NCBI RefSeq assembly: GCF_030035675.1
Contig: NC_084482.1
Coordinates: 219,193,943-219,257,942 of the forward strand
Direction: 5' to 3'
Source of the DNA: Rhineura floridana
Taxonomy: Eukaryota; Chordata; Lepidosauria; Squamata; Rhineuridae
Length of the DNA: 64,000 nucleotides
Shown: piece after piece, positions 33,001-42,174 of the stretch
Layout: every line of letters starts with the position of its first letter
Position numbering within the stretch: position 1 is the stretch's first letter
Made by a program: the position numbers and the translations under genes
Notes under the pieces: generated by a model
Databases searched by the model: none
What the model was told of the DNA's origin: nothing
Seen by the model: only the letters and a program-made list of their open reading frames with translations

Positions 33001-36000
33001 AGCAAGCATAGCCAATGGTCAGGAATGAATGGAGTTGTAGTCCAACATCTGGGTGCCATAGGTTTCCCCACCCTGCATTATAACATTGCCAGATTTAAAA
33101 AAGCAAATTCCTGAAGGAAGGGCTCAGTGGTATACCACATGCTTTGAACAGGAAACGTTCTGGGTGCAAGCCCTGGCATCTCCAAGTCAGGCTGGGAAAG
33201 ACCCCAGTCTGAAATCCTGCAAAACAATACTCAGCTAGTTGGACCAATGGCCTGGCTTAATGCAAAGCAACTTCCTATATGCCTTTTAATTAACAATAGT
33301 TTACAATTTCTGGAAGGTTGTAATGTTGTGAGAAACTATGTCTGCTGGAATTTGCCCTTCTGGGCAATTTTGAAAGTCCCTGTGGTATTTAATATGGCAT
33401 CTGTAACAGCCAGTACATCTGCCCTTAAACTAGCTTTGCTTTCTTTTTTATGAAATTAACAGTTTGATTCCATGTACGTTTACCCGGAAGTCTAACCCAC
33501 TAACAATATTTATTCCCAGTCCTAAATATGCATAGGACAGCAACCTACATTATCACTGATTTCACTGAATGTGGTCGCACCATGAGTGCAACCCAGCTCC
33601 TCGCTGATTGCAGCAGAATTAATTCTGTATGTACTGCCTTATTAAGACACAGCAACAGATTTATTCAATATCTAAAAGACTCTGGAATGATTGCATGACT
33701 AACCAGAAATCTGTAAGCTATATGCAAAGCAAAACTTCATTATGAAATGTTAATGTCTAGAATAATTTATGCAATGAAAAGCTCAAAGTAAAAAGGCTGA
33801 TTGAGGTTTAAAAGGTTAACAAAAATAGCTGTAACTTCAATACTTAACAGCACAATCCTATGAATGTTTACTCATAAGTCCCACTGTTTCCATAGGGCGG
33901 GGCATATACAACCTACTATATGTATTTAGGATTGAAGCCTGTTGTTGTTGTTATGTGCCTCCAAGTCGACTATGACTTATGACAACCCTATGAATCAGTG
34001 ACCTCCAAGAGCATCTGTCATGAACCACCCTGTTCAGATCTTGTAAGTTCAGGTCTGTGGCTTCCTTGATGCAATCAATCCATCTCTTGTTTGGCCTTCC
34101 TCTTTTTCTACTCCCTTCTGTTTTTCCAAGCATTATTATCTTTTCTAGTGAATCATGTCTTCTCATTATGTGTCCAAAGTATGATAACCTCAGTTTCATC
34201 ATTTTAGCTTCTAGTGATAGTTCTGGTTTAATTTGTTTAACATGGCTGCAACCATACCTACTCAGAAGTAAGTCCTATTGAGTTCTATGGGGCTTAGTTC
34301 CTTAATAAGCATGTTTACAGTTGCTGCCTTCAGGGGCATCCATCTGTGCTCCCATCTAACATCTCTGCAACACTAAGCTCCTTTCTTCCAATAATGGCCT
34401 GGCCTGAGGGCACGTAAACCCTTCTTGCCAGAAGCAAGTAAGCTAGATTAAATGTTCCCTAAAGGCATTGAACTGTGACCTGGCAGACCAGGGTTTGAAT
34501 CCCCACACAGCCATGAAACTCCCTGGGTGACCTTGGGCCAGTCACTGCCTGTCAGACTCAGAGGAAGGCAATAGTAAACCTCTGTCTGAATACTGCTTAC
34601 CATGAAGACCCTATCTGGGATCAACTTGAAGGCAGTCCATTTCCATTTTGCATCACCCTCAGCTTGTGAGAAAGAATGACCTTGTCACTTCAGATGGACC
34701 TAGGAACACCCTATTTTAGGTAAGATTTCTATTTTAATCTCCAGATAATTTTTTTTTGAATGGTATGCTCCAAGCAACTATGGTTGATACAATGTATCAT
34801 GTTTAATGATGTCACTAGGGCCCGCCCCGTGATGTCACTAGGGCCCGCCCCATGACGTCACTAGGGGCCGCCCCATGACGTCACTAGGGCCCGCCCCGTG
34901 ACGTCACTAGGGCCCACCCCCATTTTCTCAGGTTTTTGGATGGTTCCGACCTGGCAACCCTAGTCGCTACTTACAAACTCCATGGGAACAGCGTTTGTGT
35001 ATCTGTCTCTCTGGGCAGGTAGAAGATTTGTCACATTACTTACTTGACTGCCCCTTATATAAACAACCAAGAGCTATTTATCTGGACCCGGTGATTAATA
35101 ATTTGGGCACTACGGATGTCTCTCAAATTATTGTTCTCCTTCTTTCAGATAAAGATCCTCAAACTACTAACATGGTGGCCCATTTTGGTTTTGTTGCGCA
35201 AAAATTGAGGGCTAAATTCCTGAACGATTCTGAATTTTAGAGACTTTGTCTAGGTTTCTGGTTACATATGTTATTGCTCTGAGAATTTTAATATGGTTTT
35301 AAATAACTAATGTTTTATATGTAAAATGCATGTTTTGTTTTTGCGTTGGCTTATGGCCTGGCAATAAATCTTGACTTGACTTTACTAGATGAGATATGCA
35401 CTGGCCCCAGTTCATAAGAGGTCAACATGAGCAGGGCAGATGTATCTGTAAAGGTTTCATGCTTTCTTAATGTTGGTGTCTCCCCGTCATTCCTCCCAGC
35501 TTCACTCTTTCCTAAGAGAAATCCAGTTTTCAAATGCTTCCATCGGTGGGCTACATTTTGATGAGAATGGGGAGCTTCCAGGTAACTATGATATTGAGAA
35601 CTGGGTGATGTTTCCCAATACGTCTCATGCAAGAGTGAAAATTGGAAGTATAGAAAGAGAGGCGTCCACTAAAATAAAGTTCACCATTAACCCTGAAGCC
35701 ATTGTGTGGCCCAAAAAGTTTAACAAGGTGGGTGACATTCCACTGCATGCATGACACCACCTCTAATAATTTATTAAGTCATTCAATAATGACTTTGCAC
35801 ACTTAACAGGGAGCATAGTCCTACTGAATATGGTTCAGGGGTGGGAACTGGCAGCCCAGGGAGCCTCCCCCTCATACAAGGACCGGGTGAAGGTCCATGA
35901 AGGCTTCCCACACATTTTGGAACCCTGCAAATTCAGAGTTTATAAAAGGCCTGGTGATAATGGTTGGCCAGTGGCCCCAGAAGCTTAGATGGTCCTGACC

Positions 36001-39000
36001 TAGCAGCACTGCCTTTACCGCCTTCCCTGCCAGGCCCTTGAAGGGCTGCATTAGCACTGAGCAGGCAGTGGCACTGTTATTGATCAAGAGCCAAGTTTGG
36101 CTTCTATCTTCAGTGGCCGTCTGCCATTTTAATTTATGTAATCCCTCTCCCTACAGATTGAATTTTTTTAGCCCACCTCTCATATGGGACAAAAATACAT
36201 GACAACCCATCAGTTTTTATTGCACAAATATGCATCCCAGCTTGAAACCTCTGAAACCATGTATGTTATATACTCCATTGGGCATCCTAACATCTGATAC
36301 CAAAAGTCATCAGTCGCTCACCCACTGCCAATCAATCCACCATGTATCTCCCTATTTTTAACAAGCCATTCCTTTCCTAGCTTGGGAATCAGATTTGGGG
36401 TCCTTCCCCGTGATCCGTGCAGTGATACTGAAAATCAGCAATGTCCTGCAGAGTGATATTACCCTACAGTGTAATACCTGTAATGATTCTGAAAACCAGT
36501 GTGGGGTAATGAGCTTGGTCCAGTCCCAGTCTATCAGCCTAACCTAACACCACACGGCTGTTGTGCGGGAAAGATGGAGAAGGGGAGAGATCCACAGAGG
36601 GTCTTGGAGGAAAGAAAAGAAATAATAATCATAATAATACATGTTTAGCTTGATTGTTTTGTTTTTGTATCCTGTGACCTCTGCCTTGAGCATATTTATA
36701 TATAGCAAGGAGGGATGTAAATGCTGAAATAAACAGGCGAACTCATGCCATTCTGCATCAAAGATGCATCCCTGAAAAAGTGCTTGGGGTCAGTGGGATT
36801 AGCGATCCTGATGGGTCCTTTCCAAACTCTATGAATGAATTCCGTAGACGCAAATACTCATTCCAGATTAACTGAGCATCAGTAAAACACACTGTTGAAG
36901 AGCAGCAGTTGAACACAGGGTCACCTAAAAATACAAGCTAAACATGTATTATTATGATTATTATTTCTTTTCTTTCCTCCTCTCACCTTCTTCTCTTTAT
37001 GGCCAGACTGTGCCCCGCTCAAGGTGTACTGAAAGATGCTGTCCTGGATACAAGTTAGTGATTCAAGAAGGAAAGCCGGTTTGCTGCTATGCTTGCGCTC
37101 CATGTGCAGAAGGGACCATCTCCACTCAGGAAGGTGGGTGACTCCAAGGGAAAAGGAAATCCCTTGGGAGAACATAAAAAGAGTGGAGATTCCTGTGAAG
37201 ATTCTCAAGATAGTTCTGAGTGTGGATTCTTTCTTGGCGACTATCTTTTAAATCAGTTTCATTCATTCCAGAAAGTGAATGGAAGGAAATGCCCATGAGG
37301 AAACGATCTCTTGAGGAAGCAATCTCCAGGCTACAAACTGGGGAGCACGAGGGAAGCTCGGCATGCACTGCCCACCACAATACATCTCTCTTCTCTAGTT
37401 TAAACAATGGCCTCCAGGCTCTGCTTTGTACAAGGGTCGCCAGAGTTATGCAATGACAGAGGGCTTCCCTCTCCCCACTGTTATTACACTTGAAAGAAGC
37501 ATTCTGTTAGCTGACAAAATAGGCTGCAATGTGTACTTGGTTGTGGGTGGGTGGTACTTATGATAGCTCTGCTTTGAAATGTGTCCCAAGATCCTTTATG
37601 TAGCTGCAGGGATCAACTCACCTTGGGAATTTTGGCAAATGTAACAATAGACAATCTTCTGAAATGTGCTGCAATTCTGTGGCAAAGAGGGTCCGAGTAA
37701 TGAGTAAAGCTGCCGTAGGTCCAGCTCTGCAGTCCTACCTTGCTTCCAACAGAGAGCAAAAGGCCTTCCATGGCCTTTTGAACTCCTCTCCTTGGTGCAG
37801 GTGGTTGCAATCAGCCTTCCAGCTCACAGGAGCTTGCAATCTTTCACAGCCAGAACACCTTTGTTGCTCTGCCACACAATGGTGGCTCTGCTCCTAGGTG
37901 ATTGGCAAGCCCTCCTGTTCACTCTATATATCTGGCTGAAGAGCCAGCAGGGTCTTGCATTTCTGGTGAGTCTGCTAGTGCTCTCCACTGTGTCAACTGT
38001 GGGATGACCTTGAAGTTCATCATCCTCCACAGACTAATCTGAAGCAAATATGACAGTTATAGATGTGATACTGATGCCTCATCTATCCTCCTCCTCAGAT
38101 GCAGATCATTGCACCAAATGTCCAGAAGATCAGCATCCAAACAAGGACCGAGATCAGTGTGTCCCCAAATTTATCACCTTCTTGGCTTACAAAGAACATT
38201 TGGGGATCCTCCTAGCTTCCTTTGCCCTCTTCTTTTCTTTAACCACGGGTTTTGTTTTAGGAATCTTCATTAAATATCTTGACACTCCTATAGTCAAAGC
38301 CAACAACCGGGACCTCTCCTACATCCTCCTCATCTCCCTCTTGCTCTCCATTTTGTCCTCCTTCCTGTTCCTTGGCCAGCCAAGGAAAGTGACCTGCCTT
38401 CTCCGACAAACGACCTTCAGCATCATCTTCTCGATTGCTGTCTCTTCTCTCTTGGCAAAGACCATCACTGTGGTGCTGGCCTTCCTGGCCACAAAGCCAG
38501 GGAACAGGGAGAGGAGATGGCTGAGGAAGAGTTTGGCCAACACCATTGTCATTTCTTGTTCCAGTGTCCAAATTGTCATCTGCACCATCTGGCTGGGGAT
38601 ATCTCCCCCATTCCCAGAATTTGACATGCATTCCCAGCCAGGAGAGATCATCCTCCAATGCAATGAAGGGTATGTCGCCATGTTTTATGGTGTCCTTGGC
38701 TACATGGGCTTCCTGGCTGTCGTATGTTTCATGGTGGCTTTCCTAGCCAGGAAGCTTCCTGGGTCCTTCAATGAAGCCAGGTTGATCACCTTCAGCATGC
38801 TGGTCTTCTGCAGTGTTTGGGTCTCCTTTGTGCCCACCTACCTGAGCACGAAGGGGAAATACATGGTAGCCGTGCAGGTCTTCTCTATCTTGGCCTCCAG
38901 TGCTGGCCTCCTGGGATGCATCTTTGTCCCCAAGTGCTACATTATTATACTGAAGCCTTCTCTGAATAAGAAGGAGCATCTTAGGGTAAAAACTAAAGAT

Positions 39001-39009
39001 GGCATCTGA
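20786..39009 (+). CDS. Vomeronasal type-2 receptor (V2R), six exons, apparently intact
   Basis: A class-C GPCR of the vomeronasal sensory neuron plasma membrane. Exons: 20786-21009, 22030-22321, 22626-23435, 35500-35727, 37007-37133 and 38099-39009, all with GT/AG borders and compatible phases, giving 863 codons and no stop by my reading. The order is signal peptide ([20 protein letters not shown]), Venus-flytrap ligand domain over exons 1-4, cysteine-rich linker in exon 5 and the start of exon 6, then seven membrane segments in exon 6 with the family hallmark [16 protein letters not shown] and a C-terminal [11 protein letters not shown]. Six exons and about 860 residues are usual for V2Rs. 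V2Rs detect peptides and other pheromone-like cues and signal through Go/TRPC2. Intron 3 is unusually long (12 kb) because of nested transposons. A related class-C receptor is unlikely given the exon plan. Confidence 0.93.
21010..22029 (+). other. V2R intron 1 with a CR1 3' end scrap
   Basis: 1,020 bp. It holds a 40-bp CR1 3' end on the minus strand at about 21603-21645 (taagaacataagaagagcct). Otherwise plain sequence. Confidence 0.7.
22030..22321 (+). CDS. V2R exon 2
   Basis: Acceptor ttcattacag, donor cag|gtatga. Contains [17 protein letters not shown] and [15 protein letters not shown], the first lobe of the Venus-flytrap ligand-binding domain. Confidence 0.94.
22626..23435 (+). CDS. V2R exon 3
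   Basis: Acceptor ttccttactag, donor cag|gtattt. 270 codons. Contains [20 protein letters not shown] and [20 protein letters not shown], the core of the ligand-binding domain, and ends with LQPWQ as V2R exon 3 normally does. Confidence 0.95.
24395..24547 (-). mobile_element. Sauria SINE
   Basis: Complement of the standard unit: ggtcacccagtgagcttcat, gggattcaaaccctagtctc and ccaactccttaaccactaca. The 3' tail is missing. Confidence 0.88.
24560..24840 (-). mobile_element. L2 LINE 3' region fragment
   Basis: aaaaggcttgttgaaagagg and the following phrases match 18050-18140 and 43705-43760, the end of the L2 ORF and start of its 3' UTR on the complement. Confidence 0.8.
24903..25165 (-). mobile_element. 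Sauria SINE-related element with extra body
   Basis: Begins as the complement of the Bov-B-like tail (ggactgcctttaagtcgatc, cccaacttatggcgacccta) and continues to cattccctccctctgaggct, then has a GC-rich stretch (gctagtcctctccagctggc) not found in the other copies. No clear tRNA head is seen. Confidence 0.65.
25793..26010 (+). mobile_element. Sauria SINE
   Basis: Complete head (ttggactacgacctgggaga), B box, body and Bov-B-like tail (ggaatcaacttgaaggcagt). Confidence 0.92.
26040..26290 (+). mobile_element. Possible L1-type ORF2 C-terminal scrap
   Basis: A plus-strand reading around 26130-26210 gives [14 protein letters not shown], which resembles the Trp-rich tail of L1 ORF2. Short and without other support. 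Confidence 0.3.
26837..28123 (+). pseudogene. Vingi-like ORF, N-terminal ORF1-like domain
   Basis: 428 codons. Polar N terminus, then a folded-looking block with [18 protein letters not shown] and [18 protein letters not shown], which could be an RRM-like domain. It ends [10 protein letters not shown] followed by TAG; the next codons continue in the same frame into the endonuclease. So the stop at 28121-28123 interrupts what looks like one frame from this domain into the enzyme part. Confidence 0.6.
28124..29287 (+). pseudogene. Vingi-like endonuclease domain
   Basis: Same frame as the preceding ORF. Motifs of exonuclease-III type: [36 protein letters not shown] and [12 protein letters not shown]. 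The usual SDH of the last motif reads SYHFPI, so that His is present but the Asp is not. Ends by a frameshift in or near an A run just before 29287. Confidence 0.75.
31151..31680 (+). promoter_or_regulatory. CpG-rich head of the TIR element, with splice-donor-like end
   Basis: Contrasts with the AT-rich neighbours: runs such as ccgtctccggcctccggcca and gagtcgtcgcgccggggaaa. It is followed at 31660-31675 by gtgagaggtaagt, which looks like a splice donor. It could be a captured promoter and first exon. No reading frame is convincing. Confidence 0.45.
32513..32654. mobile_element. hAT MITE, palindromic
   Basis: Ends cagctgtggggaacctgtgg and ggttccacacacctg; inner arms aactacaactcccat and atgggagttgtagtt. 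The flanking 8-mers gataaaag and attaaaat agree at 5 of 8 positions, so it is old. Confidence 0.75.
32797..33075. mobile_element. hAT MITE, interrupted by a second MITE
   Basis: Outer arms caggtctggggaaccatggc and gccataggtttccccaccctg (near-complements). Split by the MITE at 32843-32980. Confidence 0.8.
32843..32980. mobile_element. hAT MITE nested in another MITE
   Basis: Ends cagcctttcccaaccagtgt and its near-complement; perfect 8-bp duplication ctctaact at 32835-32842 and 32981-32988. Confidence 0.92.
33118..33285 (+). mobile_element. tRNA-derived SINE
   Basis: Head ggaagggctcagtggtatac with a degenerate B box (ctgggtgcaagccctggcat), then ggaccaatggcctggcttaa and gcaacttcctatatg, a common squamate SINE layout. 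Not a functional tRNA. Confidence 0.65.
33945..34230 (-). mobile_element. Bov-B (RTE) LINE, 3' fragment
   Basis: Minus-strand reading gives [38 protein letters not shown] and [16 protein letters not shown], the C terminus of the Bov-B RT protein. The frame is open over 83 codons but the piece is truncated. Confidence 0.92.
34460..34655 (+). mobile_element. Sauria SINE
   Basis: gaccagggtttgaatcccca (B box), tgggtgaccttgggccagtc, and the tail gggatcaacttgaaggcagt, with a small gap before the tail. Confidence 0.88.
34807..34921 (+). repeat. 23-bp tandem repeat with CRE-like palindromes (5 units)
   Basis: Units begin tgatgtca at 34807 and 34830, and tgacgtca at 34853, 34876 and 34899, each followed by ctagggcccgccccg-like sequence. 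The spacing is exactly 23 bp. TGACGTCA is the consensus CREB/ATF site. The array sits just inside the right TIR, where transposase-binding repeats also occur. Confidence 0.9.
35500..35727 (+). CDS. V2R exon 4
   Basis: Acceptor cattcctcccag, donor aag|gtgggt. Starts [20 protein letters not shown] and continues [20 protein letters not shown], the usual V2R exon 4. Frame is continuous with exon 3 across the 12-kb intron. Confidence 0.94.
36606..36652 (+). repeat. Left arm of a perfect 47-bp inverted repeat
   Basis: Runs from ggaggaaagaaaagaaataa to acatgtttagcttg and is the exact complement of 36934-36980. The spacer is 281 bp. It interrupts an older repeat. Confidence 0.9.
36934..36980 (+). 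repeat. Right arm of the 47-bp inverted repeat, at the exon 5 acceptor
   Basis: Starts caagctaaacatgtattatt and ends with tttctttcctcc, part of the pyrimidine tract before V2R exon 5 (37007). Confidence 0.9.
37007..37133 (+). CDS. V2R exon 5
   Basis: Acceptor ttatggccag, donor aag|gtgggt. Encodes the Cys-rich linker: [29 protein letters not shown]. Ends in phase 1. Confidence 0.93.
37134..38098 (+). other. V2R intron 5
   Basis: 965 bp, with no recognised repeat or gene. Confidence 0.6.
38099..39009 (+). CDS. V2R exon 6 (seven-transmembrane domain)
   Basis: Acceptor tcctcctcag. Completes the Cys-rich region ([20 protein letters not shown]), then seven hydrophobic segments, intracellular [13 protein letters not shown], and stop TGA at 39007-39009. 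No frameshift or stop inside. Confidence 0.96.
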
Positions 39010-39249
39010 TTGTTAATATATTCAGATTTAACAGGAGATGTGCAGCCCAGTAGTAATGAAATGCACATAGTTGTTTTGAGAATATATCTTCTTAGGTATA
39101 AATATCTCTATTTTTTTTTTATAAAAAGCATAAATGCTGACAATGAACACATCATGATTCCACAATAGTTGTAGGCCCTTTAGACATAACGTTTGACATG
39201 TATTGCTTTACCACAGAATCAATTCCCACTAGATACCTAATCAATTAAA

Positions 39250-39960
39250 TGCATTTGAATGTGTGAAGTGTGGAAAGAGCTTCCATGTGAACAGTAGGCT
39301 TACATTACATCATTACATAAACTAACCCAAATATGGGAGAAAGTATTTCAATGCTTTGAAAAGTGTGAAAAAGCTTCAGCCAGAGCAGTAGCCTTAGGTT
39401 ACATCAAAGAACACACACAGGGAAGAATCCATTCAAAAACATGGAGTATTCGATGCGCTTTAGGGAGATCTGTAGCCTTACAAAACATGCAAGAACCATC
39501 ACAGCACACAAAAAAAGCTAAGTGCATGGAGAGTATTTCTGTTACAGTGGTAGTCTTATTTTCCAACAAAGATTCCACACCGGGGAGAAACCATTGAAAT
39601 GCATTGAGTGTGGAAAGAGCTTTAATAACAGGAGTACTCTTACTAGGCATGCAAGGATGCACACAGAGAAGAAACCATTTAACTGAGTGGAATGTTGAAA
39701 TAACTTCAGTCAAAGCAGTAACCTTACTTTTCATCAAAGAACCCACACGGGAGAAACCATTTCAATGTATCACTGTGAAAGAGCTTTAACAGAGTGGTCA
39801 CCTTATTCATCGTCAAATAACGCATTCAGCAGAGAAACCATTTAAATGAATGGAGTGTGGAAAGCATTGCAGTTTCTGTGGTAGTCTTACTTTCCGCAAC
39901 AGAACTCTCACAGGAAATACCCATTTAAATTCATCGAGTATAGAAAGAACTTTAGTCAAA
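39250..39960 (+). pseudogene. Decayed C2H2 zinc-finger array
   Basis: Repeated remnants of the 28-residue KRAB-type finger: [18 protein letters not shown] near 39575-39630, then [20 protein letters not shown] near 39730 and RQITHSAEKPF near 39820. There are several stops and frameshifts between units. About seven finger remnants can be traced. No upstream exon was found. Unlike the array at 61034-62614 it lies on the plus strand and is much older. Confidence 0.85.
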
Positions 39961-40860
39961 AATAGCCTCCCATCTGGAAAGTCTGCGGGGAGGGGGCGCT
40001 TAAGGGGGACCTCGCCCTCCCTCCCCCTCCACCCCCCATTGCATACCTTTGTTTCGAGGCTCCCCCCGTGCAACTCCGCTCTCCAGCATGGCTGCGCACG
40101 AAGAGGGGCCCCGCGCTCCCACCCCGTATTTCTTGCCGAGAGGCAGGGCAGGAGAGGGAAGTCTCTCCTTTGTGCTCTTTCCTTCAGCTCCATGGTCATT
40201 TGTTAACTCCTCGGCTGCTGCGCACGGAGGGTCGGGGTGGTGGTCAGTCCCCGCTTGCGCTGCGCTCTCCCGGATCTCCCAGCAGAGAGAGGCTTCTTAA
40301 CGGGTGGGGCTGGGGGGATTTAACAGGCTCCGCTCCGGAGCTCTGAGCCCCGTGGGATGGCAGGTGAACTGTCCTCTTTAGGCCACCCTAATACTTGGCC
40401 CAGCAGTGGCGGCCACCCCTGGTCTTGCCCCACCAGTGAGCTGCCTGCCTGGGCTGGGCTTGTAAAGGGTTTCTCCGGGAGGTCGCTCTGCTTCCCGCAG
40501 CAGGGGGAGTGCGCCAAGAAATGCACGCAGGGATGAGTGGAGCTATTCGGAGCTGGGAAACTTAGTTTGGCTGCCTTCAGCTCCTCCCTCAGATCCCAGC
40601 TATGCTGCTCCCCCTTCTCGCCAGCAGCCTCCAAGACCGGGATCTTCTTTCGTCTCCACCTGCCACACAGTCCTTGTCTCCTTCCCTCCCTCCCTCCGGC
40701 CCCAGAGGGATCAGCCTTTTCGGCAAGTGTCATCCCAAACACAGCTAGGGATCCCAAAAGGCATCGCCAACTGAGACGCCGCTTACAAAGCTGGGAGGGA
40801 TGGAGGCGGGTGAGATTTTGAGGTGGGCACTATTGGAAGTGGGGCAAGAGCAACTCCTGT
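39961..40860. other. GC-rich, CpG-containing stretch without a recognised gene
   Basis: High GC with runs such as ggggagggggcgcttaaggg and many CpG pairs; open frames on both strands look like chance products of composition. It begins abruptly at the end of the zinc-finger remnant. Confidence 0.45.
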
Positions 40861-41149
40861 TTTGTTCTTTTGTTTAAGCTCCAGAAGGGAGATAGAGCTA
40901 GGGTCCTCCAGATGGACAGGCTTGTTTACCTTTTACCTGTGATGCTCTGACTGACTTCCTTCTGTCGCTAGAATGTGATGCCTTTAGGGAAGCTTACCTG
41001 CCCCTCCTCCTTCTTTGAAGTACCATAAATCATACACATATTCATACAGGACAGGGTCCTCTGCAAGATGGCATTGGTTCCAACCCAGGTCAGAGCTTTA
41101 TGTTCAGTCACGGCACAGACAAGGTCATTTATCATTTCTGATTTTAGAG

Positions 41150-41260
41150 TGTTTTTAACTGTATTTAATCATTAATTTTTAAACTTTTGTGATCCGCCCA
41201 GGAACAATTTAGTTAACGGTAGGGAATAAATCTAAACAACAACAACATAAGTTTATGTAT
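41150..41260 (+). mobile_element. L2-type 3' tail
   Basis: tttgtgatccgcccaggaac followed by agggaataaatctaaacaac, the plus-strand form of an L2-like tail ending in (caa)n. Weak and old. Confidence 0.45.
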
Positions 41261-42174
41261 CAGAAGAATAGCCAAAACATAGAGGAAAGATTATAAGGAA
41301 CTTGGATGGCCATCCCAAAATATGATTCGGGGCACCACAAATCATAGTTCCACACATCAGGGATACTGTCTTCTATTAGATGCCGTCCATGCATAGTTTA
41401 GAGTCTCATCTATGAAATTACATCTTTATGCTTCTTGAGTGAATCATTGTCTGGTGATCTGGCCAAGTTTCCTTCCGCCATGGCACCAGATAACATAGAG
41501 TCATACTTTGAGAAGAATGGTTGTGCATTTGATTTATTATATCTCTAAATAAAAACTTTTTTCTTAGAAATATATTAGAATATTTTTGCAGTTCACAAAA
41601 TCAACAGCATTTCACATGGGCTGGAATTAAACCATTTCACCCATTCCAAATAATCTCCTGGTTTTCAATCATCTCTGAAATAGTAGGAGATTTAGAAGAG
41701 CACCTTCTAAATTGCACATTGCACATCATCGTTATTCTTTGGTCCTTTATAGCCTCATTGCTACAATATGACTTGGAGTACTATTTCTCTTTGTGACGTC
41801 TTGGAACGACTCATCTGTTGCACAAACATCACTACATCCTGTGTTTTGAAGCTCCCTAATTCCATCGTAGAAGTTCCAATCACTTCAATTTCCCAGATTG
41901 TGGAAAGAAACAAATTTCCAATCTTGAAAGTGATCCCTACCACTCTGTACCTGGGCCGGACGGGATGCACTGGTATCTTGTAAAGAACACCCTCCCCTTT
42001 CCTGGGGTATATGATTTGTCCTGGCCCAGAGCAGATTTTGGGGTGGGCGCCATCAGTTACTTATTTTTTTCCTCTATGTTTTTTTCTGCTTTGGTTTTGC
42101 GTACATGCCCTCCTCCATGCCCTGTGCCAGCACCCCTGCCTGACCCTCCCCTCCTCTTCTTTCCCCCTCCCCAG

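Larger units (their letters stand above)
31151..34962. mobile_element. 3.8-kb non-autonomous TIR element, hAT-like
   Basis: Ends taggattgccag and ctggcaaccctagt (TIR taggRttgccag). A perfect 8-bp duplication, gtcgctac, lies at 31143-31150 and 34963-34970. There is no transposase. The first 530 bp are CpG-rich and the last 160 bp hold a 23-bp tandem repeat. In between are later insertions: three palindromic MITEs, a tRNA-type SINE, a Bov-B piece and a Sauria SINE. The 8-bp TSD suggests hAT; P or another superfamily cannot be ruled out. Confidence 0.85.
29450..35240 (+). pseudogene. Vingi-like reverse transcriptase, split by a TIR element
   Basis: RT motifs in order: [89 protein letters not shown] and the catalytic [11 protein letters not shown]. 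The frame stops artificially at 31153 inside the inserted element. After the insertion the same frame resumes with [12 protein letters not shown] and a C-x-C...H...C motif ([13 protein letters not shown]), ending at 35240. One more frameshift lies between 29287 and 29450. Confidence 0.85.
26300..35385 (+). mobile_element. Vingi-like non-LTR retrotransposon, nearly full length
   Basis: Order: an N-terminal ORF1-like domain, apurinic-type endonuclease, RT, and a C-terminal Cys/His motif, with no RNase H seen. It ends in ttatggcctggcaataaatc followed by cttgacttgactt. The layout (APE plus RT, no RNase H, I-superfamily look) fits the Vingi clade known from lizards. The body is split by the TIR element 31151-34962. 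The 5' boundary is approximate. Sense orientation within V2R intron 3. Confidence 0.75.
23436..35499 (+). other. V2R intron 3, expanded by transposons
   Basis: 12,064 bp, against about 0.3-1.8 kb for the other introns of this gene. From left to right it contains unassigned sequence to 24390, three Sauria SINEs, an L2 3' end, an L1-like scrap and a Vingi-like LINE split by a 3.8-kb TIR element. No extra V2R exon was seen in it. Confidence 0.85.
35728..37006 (+). other. V2R intron 4
   Basis: 1,279 bp. It holds an old repeat around 36525-36770 (cctaacctaac...; aggagggatgtaaatgctga) and a perfect 47-bp inverted repeat listed separately. Confidence 0.8.

Noticed and set aside
34807-34921. Regular 23-bp spacing resembling a CRISPR array
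   Set aside because: The whole unit is repeated and there are no unique spacers; the genome is a vertebrate.
37220-37897. Short open frames in V2R intron 5 as extra exons
   Set aside because: Exons 5 and 6 join in phase without them and they match no V2R domain.
39961-40860. Open frames in GC-rich sequence, possible CpG-island gene
   Set aside because: Low-complexity composition, no domain, no splice pattern and overlapping frames on both strands.
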